From Nitrosomonas sp. (GTDB lineage Bacteria; Pseudomonadota; Gammaproteobacteria; Burkholderiales; Nitrosomonadaceae), in the NCBI GenBank assembly GCA_016721865.1, contig JADKHF010000042.1, forward strand, positions 174,673 to 238,672: a DNA stretch of 64,000 bases. The letters are read 5' to 3'. The notes under the pieces were generated by a model. It did no database searches and was not told the origin of the DNA. It saw only the letters and a list, made by a program, of their open reading frames with translations. The position numbers and the translations under genes were made by a program. Of the stretch, positions 47,180-58,129 are shown in pieces. Position 1 is the stretch's first letter, and every line of letters begins with the position of its first letter.

Positions 47180-48142
47180 TTAGAATGCTTGTTTCTGGAT
47201 TGCGGCATGTAAAAAGTGTTGTACTTGAGCGGTCAAATCACCCGTCAGGCAATCAAATTCTTTCACTTCATCAGTTTTCATGCCGCGTAGCCATGTGAGC
47301 TGCCGCTTAGCCAATTGACGAGTGGCAGCGATACCCATTTCACGTAATTCAGCGCTGTTTATTTTATTATCCAGGTAAAGGCAGGTTTGGCGATAACCGA
47401 CACAACGCATCGATGGGAATTCAATATCAAGTGAAAACCGTTGGCGAATGGATTGAACTTCATCAATTAATCCATGGTTCAACATGGCTTCAAAGCGTTC
47501 TTCGATGCGCCGGTGTAGTTGACTGCGATCACTGGGAATGAGTGCAATGCTTATTTTCTGGTAAGGAAAGTCCGCTTGCCTGGGAGTTCTGAGAATCTCA
47601 GACATCGGTTTCTGGGTCAGATAACATACTTCTAGAGCTCGTTGAATGCGCTGACTATCCGTGGGTTTGATACGTGCTGCGGTTTCCTGATCCAATTCTT
47701 CGAGCTTTTGATGCATGGCTGGCCAGCCCAATTCGTTAGCCATGTTTTCAAGCATCAGGCGAAGATTCTTGTCCGCTGAGGGCAATATCGAAAGACCATC
47801 CTGCAATGCCCGGAAATAAAGCATGGTGCCGCCTACAAGTAATGGAATTTTATTGCGCTGTGTAATCTCATTCATGACATTTAATGCATCATGACGAAAT
47901 TGTGCTGCCGAGTAGTGTTGGTTTGGGTCGATTAGATTAATCAGGTGATGAGGTGTTTGGGTTAGGGTTGCTGGATCTGGCTTGGCTGTTCCAATATCTA
48001 AATGGCGATAAACCTGAGCGGAATCAACGCTGATAATCTCAACTGGAAAATTTTCAGCAATATCCAGAGCAATTCGACTTTTGCCGCTTGCGGTGGGGCC
48101 CATTAAGAAAATAGCGGGTGGTAAGCGCGTTAAATATTGCAT
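47180..48142 (-). CDS. miaA: tRNA dimethylallyltransferase
   Basis: Adds a dimethylallyl group to A37 of tRNAs reading UNN codons. The 320-aa protein has P-loop MGPTASGKS, the ISVDSAQVYRHLDIGTAKP segment with catalytic Asp, GGTMLYFRAL, and RIQRALEV. It is intact. Its stop codon touches a MITE-like repeat. The usual hfq neighbour is absent here. Confidence 0.95.
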   Translation of the reverse strand: MQYLTRLPPAIFLMGPTASGKSRIALDIAENFPVEIISVDSAQVYRHLDIGTAKPDPATLTQTPHHLINLIDPNQHYSAAQFRHDALNVMNEITQRNKIPLLVGGTMLYFRALQDGLSILPSADKNLRLMLENMANELGWPAMHQKLEELDQETAARIKPTDSQRIQRALEVCYLTQKPMSEILRTPRQADFPYQKISIALIPSDRSQLHRRIEERFEAMLNHGLIDEVQSIRQRFSLDIEFPSMRCVGYRQTCLYLDNKINSAELREMGIAATRQLAKRQLTWLRGMKTDEVKEFDCLTGDLTAQVQHFLHAAIQKQAF

Positions 48143-48296
48143 TCTGGGTTTTAAATGATGGATGTTGCAAAGTATCAGTCTAATAATGACTCAGTTGATG
48201 CTGAGAATGGTTGCAATTTTATATTCAAATAGCCATTGGACAATCAGCAAAACTCGGCTAAACTTGAAAAATTCAACTTCTTGTAGGAACAAGCCA

Positions 48297-48485
48297 TTGA
48301 AAATCTTCGCAGCGGTAGTATTTCTTCTAATAGTATATAGCTTGGGATCGGCTCTGTATTATATGTATAAAGATAAAGGTCAATCGACACGCATGGTCAG
48401 GTCCTTGGGTATACGTGTTGGTTTGTCGCTTTTTCTGTTTATTGTCATGATGATATCAACCCGTTTAGATATGATGTCTGAATAA
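48297..48485 (+). CDS. Twin-transmembrane protein of the DUF2909 type
   Basis: A TTG start after a TAGGAAC site gives a 62-aa protein with two hydrophobic helices (about residues 3-22 and 38-55) separated by YKDKGQSTRMVRSLGIRVG. This size and layout match the DUF2909 family of unknown function common in betaproteobacteria. Longer upstream readings lack support. It is divergent from miaA. Confidence 0.75.
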   Translation: MKIFAAVVFLLIVYSLGSALYYMYKDKGQSTRMVRSLGIRVGLSLFLFIVMMISTRLDMMSE

Positions 48486-48530
48486 AAAACTTTCTCTTGC
48501 CAGAAAGTCTTGACGCATGTATTGCGATCA

Positions 48531-49746
48531 ATGCGCTTGAAAAAAGTATCCAAAGATGTGGTTATCATTGGTGCAGGTGCTGCAGGAATGATGTGTGCGA
48601 TTGAAGCCGGTAAACGGGGTCGCAGTGTAATGCTGGTTGATCATTCCCGCAAGCTGGCAGAGAAAATCCGTATCTCCGGCGGCGGCCGCTGCAATTTTAC
48701 CAATCGTTATACCAAAGCTGAAAATTTTCTCTCCAGCAATTCTCATTTTTGCCGTTCTGCACTTGCCCGATTTTCACCCCAGGATTTTATTGCGTTGCTT
48801 GAGAAACATGGCATTCGCTATCATGAGAAAAAATCAGGACAATTGTTTTGTGATGACAGCGCCCAGCAAATCATTGACATGCTGCAGCGTGAATGCGCAG
48901 CGGTTGGCGTGGATTGGCAAATGCCTTCTCAGCTAAAGCAAGTCGAATATCTCCTGGCAGAGAAAGAAACACAACATACCGAGCGGAAATTCATACTGAC
49001 GACTGAACGCAATACTTTAGAAGCAAGTTCATTGGCAATTGCCACGGGTGGTTTATCCATCCCGCAAATTGGTGCCAGTGCATTCGGTTATCAAATTGCC
49101 AGTCAATTTGGTATTCATGTGACACCTTTACGTCCTGCTTTGGTCGGTTTAACTTTTCAGGTGGAGATTTTGTCGGCTTTAAAGATATTTCAGGTGTGGC
49201 GATGGATGCTGAAGTGAGTTGCGGTGGCACGGCATTCCGTGAAAGCATATTATTTACGCACCGTGGTTTGAGCGGTCCGGCAATTTTACAGATTTCCTCT
49301 TTTTGGCAGCCGGGAGAATTCCTCCATATCAATTTGCTACCGCAACAGGATGTGCAACAGATTTTCCAAATGGTTAGACAAAGCGCCATAATGTTACCCA
49401 ATCTACTGGCGCGCTACTTACCGAAAAGTTTTGTGCAGGCTTGGTGCGCAACCGTGCTCACCCAGTTATTAATTACTGTAAAACCTATGAATCAGTATCG
49501 TGATAATGAGTTGCGCCAGATTGCAGACAAGCTCCATGATTGGAAGATTATTCCCACTGGAACAGTGGGTTATAAAAAAGCAGAAGTGACGTTGGGGGGG
49601 TCGATACACATGATTATCATCGTCCAAACGCATACCGGGGTTGTATTTTATTGGAGAAGTAGTCGACGTCACTGGTCACTTGGGAGGGTTTAATCTTCAA
49701 TGGGCCTGGTCCTCCGGTTATGCAGCCGGGTAAGTTGTCTGAATAG
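48531..49746 (+). CDS. HI0933-family flavoprotein (several apparent frameshifts)
   Basis: NAD(P)/FAD-dependent oxidoreductase of the YhiN/HI0933 family; substrate unknown. The FAD dinucleotide motif VVIIGAGAAGMMCAIEAG opens the protein, followed by the family signature KIRISGGGRCNFTN and a central ATGGLSIPQIG. One T is missing at 49154-49157, restoring G-L-T-F-S-G-G-D-F-V-G-F. More indels lie between 49594 and about 49650, starting at a run of seven G. Beyond them L-Y-F-I-G-E-V-V-D-V-T-G-H-L-G-G-F-N-L-Q-W-A reads correctly to a stop at 49731-49746. The exact end is uncertain because of a possible extra G at 49730. Confidence 0.87.
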
Positions 49747-49832
49747 ATTCATAAGATGTACATTTTAAGATGTACATTGGAAGTCTTAACGCTACTTACT
49801 CCCAGATAACAATTGACGTGGTTCTTTCAGAG

Positions 49833-50604
49833 TCAGCTAATTAAGCTGCTGAGTAGCCTATGATCAACCCACCCTTTATCAAGAGTTGTTACGCTTCTGA
49901 TTTTGGTGAACGGTTGGGATGGCTCGCCAAGATCTGATAAAACTGCGACTGCACCGTCAAAATTTTGTAAACGAGTATAACCACTTACCGTGATGAGCGT
50001 AGGAGGCTTGCAGCCAGTGCTGATTTCAAACCATTTTCCGAGTCTTCGATGGCGATACATTGTTGCGCGGTTAATTTGAGTTGATTGAGTACCCAGTAAT
50101 AAATATCGGGTGCCGGTTTTTTCATTGGCACAATATCTCCGGCACCGATCACGTCGAACCAGCCGATCGATTCTTCGCCCAAGGTCGATTCTAGCAGCGC
50201 GGTAACATTCTCCATGGTCGTTGTTGTTGCAATCGCGAGTTTTATTTTTTCCTGGCGCAACTCATGGATTAATCGCGAGACACCAGGGCGCAATGGAATG
50301 TTGCCGTTTCCATGAGTGATTCAAAGTATTTGGTTTTGGTTTTGTGTAAACTGATTATCCAGTCCGTCAAATCGTTTTTATTAAGTATGTGCGGAACATA
50401 TCTTTCTATGTAATAGCGAATTCGTTCTTTCCCGCCGGTGACTTGCAATAGTTCGCCATAAAGGTTGATATCCCAATTCCAGTCGAGACCGAATTGTTTA
50501 AATGCAGCATTGAAGGCGAGACGATGACCATCCTGCTCCGTGTCAGCAAGAGTGCCATCAACATCAAAAAGCACGGCTTGAAGTTTATTATCTGTATTCG
50601 TCAT
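49833..50604 (-). CDS. HAD-family phosphatase, CbbY-like (two apparent frameshifts)
   Basis: Haloacid-dehalogenase-type hydrolase. Motif I is LFDVDGTLADTE near the N-terminus; the Lys motif (MKKPAPDIYYWVL) and the acidic motif IEDSENGLKSALAA follow. One base is missing near 50303-50305 (restoring M-E-T-G-N-I-P-L-R-P-G-V) and one near 50001-50008 (restoring P-T-L-I-T-V-S-G-Y-T). The corrected protein is about 257 aa, and its size and motifs resemble CbbY, a phosphatase next to Calvin-cycle genes in autotrophs. The substrate is not certain. The ATG at 50604 nearly touches the stop of the Sua5-type gene. Confidence 0.85.
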
Positions 50605-50605
50605 T

Positions 50606-51681
50606 TTAATTCTGGTTATTGTTGAACGGATTATAGCTGGCACGTTGCAGGCGATCAATTATGGCAAACCAGCTGGGATGATCAGGCGGTGCCTCTATTA
50701 TCATATAATCAAATGATGCCTGATCAAAGTGGCGTAATTTTGCATAGAGTTGCTGGCCATAAGTGACTGGATCTGCGGGCATGGAGAATTGTTGTATAAA
50801 TTGATCCGAAGGTTGTGATTGATTGATACTGGACCATGTGATGGCTAGTATTCGCAGACCTTTGCAGCCAATGCCAATGCGCGATCCCATATTTGCTCCG
50901 TCGAATATATTCTTAATGGTGTTGTGGGCGCATAGTGCGCTGGTAATGATCCGGATGTACGTATTGTTTGGTTTGTGTTGTGCGCTAACATAATCGGACT
51001 GTCCAGTACAAGTTCAAGTGCAGATAACGCAATTCCGCCTGGGCGGAGTATCTTGGGTGATCGATCATGAAAACTGATGATTGTACTTTCCAGACCTATT
51101 CTACAGGCGCCCCCGTCCAGAATCATATCGACCGTCGAACCCAACTCTTCTCGCACATGTGCCGCTGTGGTAGGACTGATACGCCCGAAACGGTTTGCGG
51201 ACGGCGCAGCCAGCGCTTTTTTCGGTCCCAATGCTTCAAGTAGAGCCAGCGCAACAGGATGGGCCGGTATGCGCAACCCCACGGTATCCTGCCCGCCGGT
51301 CACGCTATCGGGTATGTGGCGGCTGCGTTGCAGAATCAATGTTAGTGGTCCAGGCCAGAAGTGATTGGCAAGTTCCCAGGCAGAATCAGGTATCGCTTGT
51401 GCCCAGTAATGTAAATGGGAAATATTTCCGATATGAACGATCAGCGGGTGATTAATCGGCCGCTGTTTTATTGTGTAGATTTTATTAATTGCAACCGGGT
51501 TGGTGACATCTGCGCCGAGGCCATAAACCGTTTCAGTAGGAAAAGCCACTGTGCCGCCTTGATGCAATATCTGAGCGGCTGCAGTAATCTGATCATATTG
51601 TTCCGGCGCCAGATCTGGTTTTCTTTGCCTGTATTGTGTGTGTTCCATTCGCGTGGTGATATTTATTGGTTTTCGATTCAA
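50606..51681 (-). CDS. L-threonylcarbamoyladenylate synthase, Sua5 type (one apparent frameshift)
   Basis: Makes threonylcarbamoyl-AMP for the t6A37 modification of tRNA. The YrdC domain has TVAFPTETVYGLGADV, RPINHPLIVHI, FWPGPLTL and LAAPSANRFGRISPT. One base is missing near 50859; restoring it gives A-A-K-G-L-R-I-L-A and joins the C-terminal Sua5 domain. That second domain distinguishes it from short TsaC proteins. Corrected length is 358 aa, or 347 from the inner ATG at 51648, which I cannot exclude. Confidence 0.9.
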
Positions 51682-51715
51682 ACGAAAGTGGTGTTAGGGC
51701 TATTCATTTATGTAA

Positions 51716-52887
51716 TCACGGTATGTTGTCATGCCAGTCATAACCCAGCACACCTTGCATCATCCGTACGATATAAAAACTCAGCCAATTCAATACATAA
51801 TTGCGCCATGTGAAAAAGCTTTTGTGTTCTGGCGTTACAGCGATGGATTCTTCTGCAATCGCGGCTTTTAAACTTGTTCTTAGCTCATGCGCAAATTGAT
51901 GATCTTCAATAAAGATATTGGCTTCTCTCGCCAGGAGTAAACTGAAAGGATCAATATTGGAAGAGCCCACTGTTGCCCAATGCTGATCAATAACCGCTAC
52001 TTTGGCATGCAAATAACTGCGATTATATTCATAAATTTTTATCCCGGCTTTCAACAAATTTTCATACAGTGCCTGAGTTGCATGGTGTTGCAAACGATAT
52101 TCAATTTTACCTTGCAATAAAAGCTCAACAGTTACGCCACGTTGAGCGGCATTTTTCAGCGCGTTGCTAAACTTTCTTCCTGGTAGAAAATAAGCATTGG
52201 CAATAATAATTTCTGTGTGTGCCTGGTTGATGGCTTCTAAATAAGCGTGCTCGATGCCATGACGATGGCGCCAGTTATCACGAATCAAAAATGCGGCTTT
52301 TTGATTCCCGCAAGGTTTGTCTACCGGCTTTATGGTAACCGGGCTAACCCAGCGTTTCTTTAAATGCACCCATGCGACTAACATCCATAAATGCTTCACA
52401 GCCTTATGGATTTGAATAAGTAGCGGGCCTTTAATAATAACAGCATAATCAAAACGCGGCGTTAGTTTTTCCGGATTATGCTGATCATCAATGATATTGA
52501 TGCCGCCGACAAAGCAGTTTGTGCGTCAACAATGACTAATTTGCGATGCATCCGGCGCAGGCGATAGCGGCGGGGCATTGAAAAAATAAATTCAGGCCGG
52601 AATATCAGTACCTTCATGCCGGACTGAAGCATGCTGTCAATTTCTTTCCGCGGGAAATCCTGCGAACCGAAACCATCCAGCAGCAGGTGGACAGTCACAC
52701 CGCGTTGTGCCGCTCGTTTTAAAGCCGCTGAGATTCTGCTGCCAACCGCGTCGTATTCAAAAATATAAGTTTCAATATGTATTTCGATCTGCGCTTTTTC
52801 TATTGCCGCTTCCAATTCCGGAAAATACTCATCGCCATTGTGCAGCAGGGTGATTTGATTGTTATCCACAAAATGAAAATTTCTCAT
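51716..52887 (-). CDS. clsB: Cardiolipin synthase, ClsB type (one apparent frameshift)
   Basis: Phospholipase-D superfamily enzyme of cardiolipin synthesis at the inner membrane. Both HKD motifs are present: HRKLVIVDAQTAFVGGIN, once one base is added to the A run at 52511-52513, and HAKVAVIDQHWATVGSSNID. Corrected length is 390 aa. There are no N-terminal membrane helices, which fits ClsB better than ClsA. It starts 81 bp from nadA in the same direction. Confidence 0.88.
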
Positions 52888-52968
52888 GTGCGGGTTGTTA
52901 GTGCCGGAAAAATCTTTGCGGGCGTGTAGCTGACGATTTGCTCATTCTCAGGCACTGGTTATATGTGG

Positions 52969-54105
52969 CTATGAAATCTTCAGCATTCTATCCAATGCCA
53001 ATTTTGCCAGCTTGGCTTCATCCTGGGGGACCTTGATCTGATTCACGACATTGCCATTGACCAGATTTTCCAGTGCCCAAGACAGGTGCTGCGGATCAAT
53101 TCGGGCCATCGTCGAACACATACAGACCATAGGTGACATAAACTGGACAATTTTTCCTTTGGATTTGAATTCTTCAGTGATCCGGCTGACCAAATTGAGT
53201 TCAGTGCCAACTAACCAGCGTGTACCGCTTTTTGCTTCTGCAATGGTTCTAATGATGTATTCCGTTGAACCAACGTAATCAGATGCCTTGCAAACTTCAA
53301 AGCTACATTCCGGGTGAGAAATGACGATACCATCGGGGTACTGATTACGAAAACGAATGATATGCTGCGGTTGAAACATTTGATGAACAGAGCAATGGCC
53401 TTTCCATAATAAAATTTTGGCTTTCTTAATTTGTTCGACGGTTAACCCGCCCATGGGCTCATCAAAATTCCATACCGGCATTTCATCTAATGGAATACCT
53501 AATTGATGTCCACTCCAGCGGCCGAGATGCTGATCAGGAAAAAACAAAACTTTTTCCCGTTGGTTGAATGACCATTGCAGAACTTTGCTGGCGTTACTGG
53601 ATGTGCAAACAATGCCTCCGTGCTCGCCACAGAAAGCCTTGAGATCAGCCGCAGAATTGATATAGGTCACTGGCGTGATCGTTGCATCGGGATCCAGTAT
53701 TTCCGAAAGCTCCCGCCAGGCACGTTCGACATTGGAAAGATTGGCCATATCAGCCATGGAACAGCCAGCAGCCATATCCGGTAAAATAGCAATTTGTTGC
53801 GGGCTGGAGAGGATGTCTGCTACTTCAGCCATAAAATGGACGCCGCAGAAAACCAGGTAATCAGCGTCAGTTTGCGCTGCAAGAAAGGAAAGTTTTAAAG
53901 AATCACCGGTCAGATCTGCATGCCGGTATACATCTGCACGTTGATAATGATGCGCCAGAATGACGGCGCGTTTTCCCAGAATATTTTTGGCCGCAATAAT
54001 ACGTTGCGCGCACGCTTCATCCTGCAATTGATCATATTGTTCAAATTCAAAGGCTTTTTGATGCATTACGATTCTTTTCTCAATGGTTTGTAAAATGATA
54101 CGCAT
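52969..54105 (-). CDS. nadA: Quinolinate synthase A
   Basis: Condenses iminoaspartate with dihydroxyacetone phosphate in NAD synthesis, using a [4Fe-4S] cluster. LAHHYQRADVYRHADLTGDS, the first cluster cysteine in the VHFMAEVADILS to AGCSMADM region, HPECSFEVCKASDYVGST and MVCMCSTMARID are present. It is 378 aa from the first ATG; an inner ATG at 54066 is possible. With pncA and pncB it gives the window both de novo and salvage routes to NAD precursors. Confidence 0.95.
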   Translation of the reverse strand: MRIILQTIEKRIVMHQKAFEFEQYDQLQDEACAQRIIAAKNILGKRAVILAHHYQRADVYRHADLTGDSLKLSFLAAQTDADYLVFCGVHFMAEVADILSSPQQIAILPDMAAGCSMADMANLSNVERAWRELSEILDPDATITPVTYINSAADLKAFCGEHGGIVCTSSNASKVLQWSFNQREKVLFFPDQHLGRWSGHQLGIPLDEMPVWNFDEPMGGLTVEQIKKAKILLWKGHCSVHQMFQPQHIIRFRNQYPDGIVISHPECSFEVCKASDYVGSTEYIIRTIAEAKSGTRWLVGTELNLVSRITEEFKSKGKIVQFMSPMVCMCSTMARIDPQHLSWALENLVNGNVVNQIKVPQDEAKLAKLALDRMLKIS

Positions 54106-54291
54106 TACTACTCTATCCTAAGATATGGATTCGTGCATGAAATTTAAAGGTCCACTGAAAGATGGTGCAAGAATCGATTCGTTAAATGCAGATTGGTGTT
54201 CTGTTATAATTTCGAGAAGGGTATTTTTTGATCAATAGGGTTAGATTGATGGCCATGATTATGGGATTAATGAAACGGGCAATATTTCTAG

Positions 54292-54864
54292 ATGGTTAAT
54301 CGTCTACATATCAGCTCTCCTTTGATTCTACTGATTCTTCTGGCTTTATTGACGTTCTGGCTGGATCGGATAACACAGCCATCTGAACAGATTGGAGATA
54401 ATAATTTGTATGTCAATCCAGACTATATTGTAGAAGACCTGTCCGGTATTCGTATAGATTACGAGCGGGAGATTCAACGTGAGTTCACAGCTGAGAAATT
54501 ATTTCACTACCTAGATGAAGAAGTTACACAGATGGAGCAAGTAAGTTTTATTAATACCGAGCCGGAAAAACCGCTGATGCGATTGCATGCAGATAGAGCT
54601 GAAATAAAAAGCAAAGGTAAGAATATTTATTTAATGGGAAATGTGACTGCAATCAGAGGAACTGATGATGAAAAGAGCAAGATTACTTTGATGACTGATT
54701 TCTTACATCTTATTCCGGATGAGAATCTGGTTAAGACAGATCAGGCGGTGACTATTACAAGATTGAATACCACGATCCATTCAACCGGTCTCGAATTCAA
54801 TAATCGTATTGGAGTGATGCAGCTCCTGTCCAAAGTAAAGTCTGTGAATATAAATAAAAAATGA
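54292..54864 (+). CDS. lptC: LPS export protein LptC
   Basis: Bitopic inner-membrane protein passing lipopolysaccharide from LptB2FG to LptA. A single N-terminal helix (about residues 9-24) is followed by a periplasmic beta-jellyroll with LHADRAEIKSKGKNIYLMGNV and FLHLIPDENLVKTDQ. It is 190 aa and intact. Its TGA overlaps the lptA ATG. The kdsC gene that often precedes it is not here; nadA lies divergently upstream. Confidence 0.9.
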   Translation: MVNRLHISSPLILLILLALLTFWLDRITQPSEQIGDNNLYVNPDYIVEDLSGIRIDYEREIQREFTAEKLFHYLDEEVTQMEQVSFINTEPEKPLMRLHADRAEIKSKGKNIYLMGNVTAIRGTDDEKSKITLMTDFLHLIPDENLVKTDQAVTITRLNTTIHSTGLEFNNRIGVMQLLSKVKSVNINKK

Positions 54865-55390
54865 AACTAATTGTCACTTTGGGCTTGCTTGGTTTGTGCT
54901 TTATCCAGCCGGTCTGGGCTGAAAGGGCTGATCGTGAAAAACCGATTCATCTGGAAGCTGACCGTGCAACCGTTGAAGATGTGAATCGTAAAGAATCTAA
55001 CCGAGTCAGTGTGTTTACCGGAAATGTGATCATGACGCAGGGAACTTTGCGGATTAGTGCTGACAAAGTGATTATGAAAGAAGATTTGCAGGGATTCCGG
55101 CATGCAACAGCCATTGGAGATCTTGTTAGCTTTCGGCAGAAACGCGATGGTCTGAGTGAGTATGTTGAAGGATGGAGTCAGCGGGCTGAATACGATAGTA
55201 AGACGGAAAAAATTGAATTATTCCGACAGGCACGATAAAACGCGGTTCCGATGAAGTGCAGGGCGATTATATTTCCTATGATATGAATAGTGCATTCTTC
55301 AAAGTCATTGGCAGCAAGGAACGTGGCGATGAAACAGGTCCTGATAAGCGGGTGCGGATAACTATCCAACCTAAAAATAAATCTGAATAA
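54861..55390 (+). CDS. lptA: LPS transport periplasmic protein LptA (one apparent frameshift)
   Basis: Periplasmic bridge protein for lipopolysaccharide. A signal peptide (about residues 1-20, ending VWA) is followed by the OstA fold: PIHLEADRATVED, VFTGNVIMTQGTLRISADKV and a second half. One base is missing near 55232-55236, so A-R-I-K-R-G-S-D-E is broken. After it, Q-G-D-Y-I-S-Y-D-M-N continues to TAA at 55388. Corrected length is 176 aa. The gene is normally essential, which argues the break is a sequencing error. Confidence 0.9.
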
Positions 55391-55434
55391 CACAAATAGC
55401 AACGCCAGAATAGAAACGGATATGATTTCAGAGA

Positions 55435-56157
55435 ATGAGCGAATTAACGGCCAGTAATTTAAAAAAACGCTATAAGTCACGCACTGTAGTGCAGGATGTT
55501 TCTTTTTCAATCAGTAGCGGCGAGGTGATTGGATTACTCGGACCCAATGGTGCCGGAAAAACAACCTGCTTCTATATGATCGTCGGCCTGGTACCTCTTG
55601 ATGGCGGGGGGATACATCTGGATGAGCAAGATTTAAGTCAATTGCCGATTCATCAAAGGGCAAAGCTTGGACTAAGCTATTTGCCGCAAGAAGCATCCAT
55701 TTTCCGGCGTTTGACTGTTGAAGAGAATATTCTTGCGGTATTAGAGTTGCAGAATTTGGACGAAGAGACGAAACAGCGGTATTTAGATGACTTATTACAC
55801 GATTTGCATATCGGTCATTTGCGTAATAATTCTGCAATCAGTTTGTCGGGAGGTGAGCGACGCCGTGTCGAAATAGCTCGTGCACTGGCATCGCAACCGC
55901 GTTTTATTTTACTGGATGAGCCCTTTGCAGGCGTTGATCCGATCGCTGTCGTGGATATACAGAAAGTCATTTCTTTTCTTAGAGAGCGGAAAATTGGTGT
56001 ACTGATTACGGATCATAATGTTCGAGAGACGTTGGGGATTTGTGATCGAGCTTATATCATCAGTGAAGGTCATGTGCTGGCTAATGGGAAACCTGAAGAG
56101 ATCATAGATAATGAAAAGGTTAGGGAAGTTTATTTGGGAGAACACTTCCGATTGTAA
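55435..56157 (+). CDS. lptB: LPS export ABC transporter ATPase LptB
   Basis: Cytoplasmic ATPase that drives lipopolysaccharide extraction. Walker A GPNGAGKT, the Q loop in YLPQEASIF, signature LSGGERRR, Walker B FILLDEPFAG and the His loop ITDHNVRET are complete. It is 240 aa, intact and the usual size. It stands 44 bp after lptA and 54 bp before rpoN. Confidence 0.96.
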   Translation: MSELTASNLKKRYKSRTVVQDVSFSISSGEVIGLLGPNGAGKTTCFYMIVGLVPLDGGGIHLDEQDLSQLPIHQRAKLGLSYLPQEASIFRRLTVEENILAVLELQNLDEETKQRYLDDLLHDLHIGHLRNNSAISLSGGERRRVEIARALASQPRFILLDEPFAGVDPIAVVDIQKVISFLRERKIGVLITDHNVRETLGICDRAYIISEGHVLANGKPEEIIDNEKVREVYLGEHFRL

Positions 56158-56211
56158 AGTAATGAACGAATTGAAGTTGAATCATTTAGTAATTGCTGTT
56201 TCTCCAGAATC

Positions 56212-57656
56212 ATGAAGTTAACACTCCAGCTAAAGCTATCACAGCAACTTAGGCTTACCCCCCAATTGCAGCAATCCATCCGGCTGCTGCAATTATCAAC
56301 GCTTGAATTAAATCAAGAGATTGAACGGATCGTGCAGGAGAATCCGTTATTGGAGTTATGTGAGGAATGGAATGCTCCTTTGGCCGAAAATTCATTTGAG
56401 CATACAGAATCTTCTGACTCTGAGGATTTTGATAATGTGTCACCAGAGGCGGGAGCAGCTGAAGTTAAAGTAGAGCCGGAAGAGAGTTTTGAGCCTGAGT
56501 CTGAATGGCCGCAAGAAAATATTTTTTCATATGACACTCATGAAGATGATGATCATGAAGCGCCACAAATACCTGACAGACCATTAAGCCTGCGTGAACA
56601 TTTGAATTCTCAAACATGCTTGAGTCAAATTTCCGAGCGTGAGAAAAGCATTATTAGCCTGTTGATTGATAGCCTGAATGAGGACGGCTATCTGTTACAG
56701 GATTTGGATGAAGTGATGGAAATGCTGCCTGCAGAACTGGGTATCAGTCTGGATGACTTGCAGGATGCGCTCAAGTATTTGCAGCGGCTTGATCCGCCTG
56801 GTGTGGGGGCACGTAATCTACAAGAATGTCTGGTGATACAGCTGCAAGCATTGCCTGATGATGTTTATCGTGACCAGGCCATAAAAGTTGTACAAGAATA
56901 TTTGGAAATTTTGGCGTCGCACGATTTTGGTCAGATCAAGAGACTATTGGCATGTGATGATCAAAGTCTACGAGCTATTCAAAAACTGATTGTTAATCTG
57001 AATCCTAAGCCAGGGGCCCAGTTTAATTCACAAAGTGCACGTTATATTGTGCCTGATGTTACGGTTGCTAAAAGGAATGGAATCTGGGGAGTAAATCTTA
57101 ATATGGCCGCGATCCACGCCTTAATATTAATCACCTCTATGCTAACATACTCAAACAGGAGCATTATTCTTCGCGTGGGCTAGTAAGCCAGTTGAATGAA
57201 GCTAAGTGGCTGATTAAGAATATTCAGCAGCGCTCAAGTACTATTTTGAAAGTAGCCAGTGCAATTGTGGAACGTCAGCAGCAATTTTTTGAACATGGAG
57301 AAGTTGCTATGCGTCCGCTTGTATTACGAGATATTGCGGAAACCTTGGATCTACATGAATCAACAGTATCACGGGTAACTACACAAAAATTTATGTATAC
57401 TCCGCGAGGTATTTTTGAACTTAAATATTTTTTTGGTAGTCATGTCTCCACGGATTCAGGAGGAGCTTGTTCAGCGACAGCTATTCGTGCATTGATCAAG
57501 CAACTGATACAGGAAGAAAACCCAAGGAAACCACTCAGCGATAACAGAATTTCAAATATTCTTGAACAGCAAGGTATTGTTGTTGCTCGTCGAACCATTG
57601 CGAAGTACCGGGAATCGATACAGATTCCTGCAGCAAATCTTCGTAAATCATTTTAA
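56212..57656 (+). CDS. rpoN: RNA polymerase sigma-54 factor (one apparent frameshift)
   Basis: Alternative sigma factor that needs enhancer-binding activators. The Gln-rich region I (QLKLSQQLRLTPQLQQSIRL) is followed by an acidic region II, the core-binding domain, and the DNA-binding end with LHESTVSRVT and the RpoN box ARRTIAKYRE. One C is missing near 57113-57115; restoring it gives A-I-P-R-L-N-I-N-H-L-Y-A-N-I-L. Corrected length is 481 aa. Its place between lptB and hpf is standard. Confidence 0.95.
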
Positions 57657-57675
57657 TCAGAAGAAAAGGAAGGAT

Positions 57676-58005
57676 ATGAACCTTAAACTTACCGGCAACC
57701 ATGTGGAAATTACCGATGCCATGCGCGAATATGTCATTTCAAAAATCGGTAAAATTACACGCCATTTTGATCATGTCATCGATGTTAGTGTCATTCTGTC
57801 GGTAGAGAAGCTTAAGCAAAAGGCGGAAGCAAATGTTCATGTGCGGGGTAAAGATATTTTTGTCGAAACTGATAGTGAAGATATGTATGCATCGATTGAT
57901 AGTCTAGTGGACAAGCTGGACCGGCAGATACTCAAACATAAGGAAAAGAATCTTGAGCGCCGGAACCATGGTGCATTGAAAAATCAAGATCTTGATGAAC
58001 AATAG
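57676..58005 (+). CDS. hpf: Ribosome hibernation-promoting factor HPF
   Basis: Small S30AE-fold protein that binds 30S subunits and helps form inactive 100S ribosomes. The chosen ATG follows AAAAGGAAGG and gives MNLKLTGNHVEITDAMREYV, the typical start, for 109 aa. Basic helices near the C-terminus (DKLDRQILKHKEK) contact rRNA. Longer upstream readings run into rpoN. It is the usual rpoN-linked gene and separate from the HPF/cold-shock fusion at 35384. Confidence 0.94.
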   Translation: MNLKLTGNHVEITDAMREYVISKIGKITRHFDHVIDVSVILSVEKLKQKAEANVHVRGKDIFVETDSEDMYASIDSLVDKLDRQILKHKEKNLERRNHGALKNQDLDEQ

Positions 58006-58129
58006 AAAATAATTGAGCATGTTTCTATTTCCAGACAATAAATGATGATTTTTTTGGAATGCTGGATTAATTGCAATCAAGAAACTCTGTCTGCTTCATT
58101 ATCATTTGAACGAAATAATCCTATTTCCC

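Noticed and set aside
57562..57675. Upstream extension of hpf into rpoN
   Set aside because: The inner ATG at 57676 has a good ribosome-binding site and the conserved start; the extension overlaps the RpoN box region.
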